In this document: in pieces, positions 60,148 to 64,000 of the stretch
Position numbering within the stretch: the stretch's first letter is position 1
Layout of the letters: each line of letters starts with the position of its first letter
Source of the DNA: Pseudomonas sp. KBW05
GTDB lineage: Bacteria; Pseudomonadota; Gammaproteobacteria; Pseudomonadales; Pseudomonadaceae
Direction: 5' to 3'
NCBI RefSeq assembly: GCF_003852405.1
Contig: NZ_QAJM01000032.1
Location: 36,399-100,398 of the forward strand
Length of the DNA stretch: 64,000 nt
The notes under the pieces: generated by a model
The model's input: only the letters and a program-made list of their open reading frames with translations
What the model was told of the DNA's origin: nothing
The model's database searches: none
Made by a program: the position numbers and the translations under genes

Positions 60148-60693
60148 ATGAATCACCTATTGCCTGCCGGCGCCAGCCGCCTGGTCAGCAAGGCGTCCCG
60201 GCGCCTGCACCTGGAGCCGGCGCTGCCCGACTACCCGAGCAATTCCCGCTGCTTCGTGCACCTCGATGCACGCCTGTTGCCCCATTGGCACACCTTGTTC
60301 GACATCTGCCCGGCGCTGCTCAAACTCGACCCGCCGGAGGGCTTGAACCTGTTCCGCAGCTTCATGACCTGGGCCTATCGCAATCGGCCCCCGCTGGACT
60401 GGACCTACCACGTCAACGTCTGCCGCTGGCTGCTGGGCTCGCCGTATCGGGTACAGATTGACGATGAGCCGATCGAAGCGTTCATGGCGGCTGCGGCGGC
60501 GTGCTGGATCAATACCGATACCAGCCCGGCCAGTGGCGTGGTCCTGACTTGGCAAGGCGCGACCGTGTTCGACTGGAAGGACACGCCCCGGTCGGACGTC
60601 GAGCACCAGGCCTTGCCCGGCACCGAATGGGACTTCGCCTGGTGCCCGCTCAACGCGCAGGGGGCGTTCAGCGGTTGGCGGCCATTGCCTTGA
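60148..60693 (+). CDS. Conserved hypothetical protein
   Basis: 181 residues from an ATG at 60148 (a GTG at 60139 is possible). Soluble, rich in Trp (TWAYRNRPPLDWTYHVNVCR, TEWDFAWCPLNAQGAF). I do not recognise the family. It follows the DUF2946 gene by about 60 bases on the same strand and precedes the porin gene. Good codon bias supports coding. Confidence 0.72.
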   Translation: MNHLLPAGASRLVSKASRRLHLEPALPDYPSNSRCFVHLDARLLPHWHTLFDICPALLKLDPPEGLNLFRSFMTWAYRNRPPLDWTYHVNVCRWLLGSPYRVQIDDEPIEAFMAAAAACWINTDTSPASGVVLTWQGATVFDWKDTPRSDVEHQALPGTEWDFAWCPLNAQGAFSGWRPLP

Positions 60694-60855
60694 GATTGTT
60701 ACGCAACCGGTAAAAGTGAATGACGGTTTCCCCGGCTGTTTCCCGCGCGGCCGAGGCTATACCGTGCGCGCTCCCGTTAAATGCAGCACCACCCGACTGG
60801 CAAAGAACAGGGCTGGGCTGCGACGGGATCGCCTCATTTATCTTACGGAGCCTTC

Positions 60856-62172
60856 ATGAATCACAAGACTTGCCTGGCCCTCGCCGTTTCCCTGGGGGCC
60901 GCGCAACACGTTGCTGCGTCCGGTTTTATCGACGACAGCAAAGCCAGCCTCGACCTGCGCAACTTCTACTACAACCAGGACACCCGCAACGCCCGGGGCG
61001 CGTCGGACAAGGAGTGGGGCCAGGCGTTCATGTTCAACTACCAGTCCGGCTTCACCGAAGGCACCGTCGGCTTCGGCCTGGACCTGCAGCAGATGGTCGG
61101 CGTGCGCCTGGACGCCTCGGGCCGTGCGGGCAAGGCCGGTGCCGACAACACCCCCGGCAGCGTCTTCCCGCTGGACGACGGCAAGGCCGCCCACGACTTC
61201 AGCAAGACCGGCGTCACTGGCAAAATGCGCATCGCGCAGACCCAGCTCAAGGTCGGCAACCTGCAACCCAAGTTGCCGGTATTGACCACCGAAGACGGCC
61301 GCCTGTTGCCCCAGACCTTTCGCGGTTACCAACTGGATTCCAAAGACTTCCAGGACTTCAACCTGATCGCTGGCAAGCTAGAGCGGGTTATCGACCGCAA
61401 CTCCAGCAACGGCCAGGGCCTGTCGATTGCCGGCGCCAATGACCCGGTCAAGGGCAAGGCGAGCAACCAGTTCTACTACGGCGGGGTGGACTACGCCGTC
61501 AGCAAGCAACTGCAAGTGCAGTACTACTACGCCAACCTGGAGAACTTCTACCAGCAGCATTTCTTCGGCCTGGTGCACAACTGGCAACTGCCGGTGGGCC
61601 AGTTCAAAAGCGACCTGCGTTACTTCTACAGCACCGCCGACGGCAAGAACGCCAGCGCGGCGGGGCGCGATGAAGGCTACGTCAGCGCCGGTTACTACGG
61701 CAACGGCGTCAACACCGGCAAGGTCGACAACCGCCTGTGGAGCGCGTTGTTTACCTACGCCTTGAGCGGGCATTCGGTCAGCCTCGGCTACCAGAAAACC
61801 ACGGGTGAAAGTGACTTTCCCCATATCAACCAGGGCCAGGGCCGCTCGCTCTACCTGATCACCAACTCGCAGTCGCTGAAATTCGTCAATGCCGGCGAGC
61901 AAGCCACCGTCGGCAGCTATGCCTACGACTTTGCCGGCCTCGGTGTACCGGGCCTGCGTTCCAGCGTCACCTATATCCATGGCAGCCACATCCGCACGGC
62001 AACGCGCGACAACAGTGAATGGGAGCGCGACCTGCGCGTGGATTACGTGATTCCCACCGGCACCTTCAAAGGCCTGGGCCTGACCTGGCGCAGCGCGGTA
62101 CTGCGCGGCAACGACACGGCGGACAAGGACGAGACGCGGCTGATTGTCAGCTACAGCATCCCGCTGCTGTAA
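60856..62172 (+). CDS. OprD family outer membrane porin (2)
   Basis: 438 residues from the ATG at 60856, behind TACGGAG. Signal peptide (LALAVSLGAAQHVAASGF), then the OprD pattern DSKASLDLRNFYYNQDTRNA, EWGQAFMFNYQSGFTEGTVG, LPVLTTEDGRLLPQTFRGYQ and the final strand RLIVSYSIPLL. The same arrangement is seen in the porin at 24177, but this copy is closer to QuiP/OpdP-like groups by eye only. The likely cargo is a small polar solute. It is 91 bases before the CopD-like gene. Confidence 0.92.
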   Translation: MNHKTCLALAVSLGAAQHVAASGFIDDSKASLDLRNFYYNQDTRNARGASDKEWGQAFMFNYQSGFTEGTVGFGLDLQQMVGVRLDASGRAGKAGADNTPGSVFPLDDGKAAHDFSKTGVTGKMRIAQTQLKVGNLQPKLPVLTTEDGRLLPQTFRGYQLDSKDFQDFNLIAGKLERVIDRNSSNGQGLSIAGANDPVKGKASNQFYYGGVDYAVSKQLQVQYYYANLENFYQQHFFGLVHNWQLPVGQFKSDLRYFYSTADGKNASAAGRDEGYVSAGYYGNGVNTGKVDNRLWSALFTYALSGHSVSLGYQKTTGESDFPHINQGQGRSLYLITNSQSLKFVNAGEQATVGSYAYDFAGLGVPGLRSSVTYIHGSHIRTATRDNSEWERDLRVDYVIPTGTFKGLGLTWRSAVLRGNDTADKDETRLIVSYSIPLL

Positions 62173-62262
62173 CGCCTGGAGGTGCGTCCGGCTTGACCGG
62201 CATCAAGGTCTGGGCGCGCCCACCGCGCCACACTGCAGACCCGGCGCACCTGCGAGGCCACC

Positions 62263-62706
62263 ATGCTCTATCTGCTGTTTCTCCTGGCCCATCTGTTTGC
62301 TGCCCTGATCTTTATCGGCACGGTGTTTTTCGAGGTGCTGATCCTCAGTGATCTGCATCGGCGATTGCCGGCGCGGGTGATGGTGCGGGTCGAGCAAGGC
62401 ATCGGCCAACGTGCGCGGACGCTGATGCCGTGGGTGTTGCTGGTGCTGTTCGGGGCCGGCATCGGCATGGTCTGGTTGCGTTATCGGCCGGTGCTTGCTG
62501 CGCCATTCGCCACGTCTTTCGGCACCTTGCTGGCCGTCAAATTGATCCTCGCTGCCAGCGTATTGCTGCACTTTCTGCTGACGGTGCTGCGTATGCGTCG
62601 GGGGCGTGCCAGTGCGCGTTACCTGCGGGGTATCCACTTGAGCCTGTTCGGGCATATGGTCGCGATTGTGTTGTTGGCCAAGAGCATGTTTTACCTCACG
62701 TGGTAA
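62263..62706 (+). CDS. CopD-like membrane protein
   Basis: 147 residues with four hydrophobic helices. The N-terminus LFLLAHLFAALIFIGTVFF has the His in helix 1 typical of the CopD/YebZ family, and LRGIHLSLFGHMVAIVLLAK supplies others in helix 4. CopD proteins are linked to copper movement or to heme-copper enzymes. It precedes the nnrS gene by about 40 bases on the same strand and is probably co-transcribed. Confidence 0.82.
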   Translation: MLYLLFLLAHLFAALIFIGTVFFEVLILSDLHRRLPARVMVRVEQGIGQRARTLMPWVLLVLFGAGIGMVWLRYRPVLAAPFATSFGTLLAVKLILAASVLLHFLLTVLRMRRGRASARYLRGIHLSLFGHMVAIVLLAKSMFYLTW

Positions 62707-62746
62707 CGGTCTTGATCGCTGCACTAATGAGTTGAGGAGCCGCAAC

Positions 62747-63922
62747 ATGCATGTACTGGATCGGCGCAAGGCAATGTCGATTACCCCGTTATTTCGCCTG
62801 GCCTTCCGGCCATTTTTCCTTGGCGCGTGCCTGTTGGCGGCGCTGGCGATCCCCCTGTGGCTGTTGGCGCTGGGCGGCATGACCGGTGGTTGGCAACCGG
62901 CCGGTGGCTTGCTGGCGTGGCATCGGCATGAGCTGTTGTTTGGCTTTGGCGTGGCGATCATCGCCGGTTTCCTGCTGACCGCGGTGCAGACCTGGACCGG
63001 GCGTCCGGGCCTTAGCGGTGCGCCCTTGGCCGTACTGGTGGCGTTGTGGCTGGCGGCGCGCTTGGGTTGGTTGCTGAACGTCCCGTGGCCGTTGCTGGCG
63101 TTGCTGGAACTGAGCTTTCCGTTGGCCGTGGCCGGGGTGATGGGCTGGACGCTGTGGAAGGTACGGCAGACGCGCAACTATCCGATTGTGCTGGTGTTGG
63201 TGCTGCTGGCGGTGGTGGATGGCGTGTCGTTGGTTGACGCGAGCCTGCAACGCCAGGCGGTGCTGGCCGGGTTGTGGCTGGTGGCGGCGATGATGGGGCT
63301 GATCGGTGGGCGGGTGATTCCGTTTTTTACCCAGCGCGGTTTGGGGCGGGTTGAGGCGGTCAAGCCTTGGCCGTGGTTGGATTATCTGTTGCTGGGTGGG
63401 TCGGTCCTGGTTGCGTTGTGTTATGCCAGCGGGGTGGCGCTGTTCCCTCAGTTATGGCTTGGCGCGCTGTTTGTTGTGCTTGGATTGGGGCATTTGTTGC
63501 GGTTGGTGCGCTGGCATGATCGTGGGCTGTGGCGTGTGCCGCTTTTGTGGTCGTTGCATTTGGCTTATGCCTGGCTGGCGTTGGCGTGCCTGGGGATGGC
63601 GTTGTGGCATTTTGGGGTGTCGTTGAATCCCAGTCTGGCGGTGCATGCGTTGACCGTGGGGGGCATGGGTGGGTTGATCTTGGCGATGATTGCGCGGGTG
63701 AGTCTTGGGCATACGGGGCGGCCGTTGCAGTTGCCGCGGGGGATGGGGGTGGGGTTTGTGTTGTTGAATTTGGCGTGTGTGTGTCGGGTGTTTTTGGTGG
63801 GGGTTTGGCCGGTGGTGGGATTGTGGATGGCGGGGGTGTGTTGGTGTGTTGGGTTGGGGGTGTACCTATGGCGGTACGGGCCTATGTTGTGGCGGGCGCG
63901 GGTGGATGGGCATCCGGGGTAA
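62747..63922 (+). CDS. nnrS: NnrS family membrane protein
   Basis: 391 residues from the ATG at 62747, with GAGGAG five to six bases upstream. About twelve hydrophobic helices and the NnrS features LFRLAFRPFFLGACLL, WHRHELLFGFGVAIIAGFLL, GGRVIPFFTQRGLG and VHALTVGGMGGLILAMIARV. NnrS is a heme and copper membrane protein tied to nitrosative stress tolerance and denitrification. The coding sequence grows extremely G-rich toward its end but stays in frame. Confidence 0.92.
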   Translation: MHVLDRRKAMSITPLFRLAFRPFFLGACLLAALAIPLWLLALGGMTGGWQPAGGLLAWHRHELLFGFGVAIIAGFLLTAVQTWTGRPGLSGAPLAVLVALWLAARLGWLLNVPWPLLALLELSFPLAVAGVMGWTLWKVRQTRNYPIVLVLVLLAVVDGVSLVDASLQRQAVLAGLWLVAAMMGLIGGRVIPFFTQRGLGRVEAVKPWPWLDYLLLGGSVLVALCYASGVALFPQLWLGALFVVLGLGHLLRLVRWHDRGLWRVPLLWSLHLAYAWLALACLGMALWHFGVSLNPSLAVHALTVGGMGGLILAMIARVSLGHTGRPLQLPRGMGVGFVLLNLACVCRVFLVGVWPVVGLWMAGVCWCVGLGVYLWRYGPMLWRARVDGHPG

Positions 63923-63923
63923 G

Positions 63924-64000
63924 TGTGGGAGCTGGCTTGCCTGCGATGGCGGTCTGTCTGTGTACATATCCATTATTTAGGTAACGGCGGCTTATGGTTC
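63924..64000. repeat. Half REP, continues past the window
   Basis: TGTGGGAGCTGGCTTGCCTG (63924-63943) is the left end of a GCTGGCTTGCCTGCGAT REPIN; its inverse partner is expected beyond the right edge. Confidence 0.7.

Overview
The window looks like a chromosomal segment of a Pseudomonas, most likely of the P. fluorescens group. It is GC-rich and densely coded, is peppered with the paired palindromes (TGTGGGAGC..GCTCCCACA, REP/REPIN type) typical of that group, and carries familiar Pseudomonas families (OprD porins, NnrS, small DUF6124/DUF3077-like proteins). This assignment rests on gene content and repeats alone.

Layout. 1-3.8 kb: a sulfonate-type monooxygenase (cut by the left edge) divergent from a nitrate/sulfonate-type ABC permease and ATPase, then an AraC regulator. 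3.9-7.3 kb: a small unknown gene behind a Fur-like palindrome, glutaminase, a methanethiol methyltransferase candidate, an orphan signal peptidase II, and a small DUF6124-like gene with a structured leader. 7.7-11.2 kb: a visibly more A/T-rich three-gene cassette (free-amino-acid 2-oxoglutarate dioxygenase family, LysO-type exporter, exported amidohydrolase). 11.3-15.7 kb: an amino-acid ABC importer with a FAD amine oxidase-like enzyme and a divergent IclR regulator. 16-18.3 kb: carboxynorspermidine dehydrogenase/decarboxylase pair. 18.7-25.5 kb: LacI regulator, ABC importer, GpdQ-like phosphodiesterase and OprD porin, read here as one uptake-and-cleavage operon for a phosphodiester. 25.7-45 kb: mostly housekeeping and accessory genes (metE, two divergent L,D-transpeptidases, a divergent DapF paralogue, an RsbQ-like hydrolase coupled to a PAS histidine kinase, three GNATs, MerR).

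45-54.6 kb is an accessory region: a second structured leader with a DUF3077-like gene, a P-loop kinase, a Gabija-like pair (OLD/TOPRIM nuclease plus short UvrD-like helicase), an unknown pair of membrane proteins, an unknown membrane-anchored protein, a DUF4365 protein and a NADAR protein. Related hairpin elements at 46.60, 50.01, 51.58 and 53.55 kb separate the modules. 54.6-57.3 kb holds a LuxR-type response regulator divergent from a hybrid histidine kinase. 57.5-58 kb is a threefold 165-bp tandem repeat. 58.1-64 kb is rich in copper and respiratory functions: PCu(A)C chaperone, SCO, DUF2946, OprD porin, CopD-like protein and NnrS.

The two most novel signals are (1) two copies of a branched, UUCG-capped leader RNA, 38 kb apart, whose sequence differences preserve pairing on the gene-sense strand, and (2) the modular island with its separating hairpins and an undescribed two-gene membrane cassette. 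No tRNA, rRNA, CRISPR array or integrase was found. All calls come from reading the sequence; no database search was possible.
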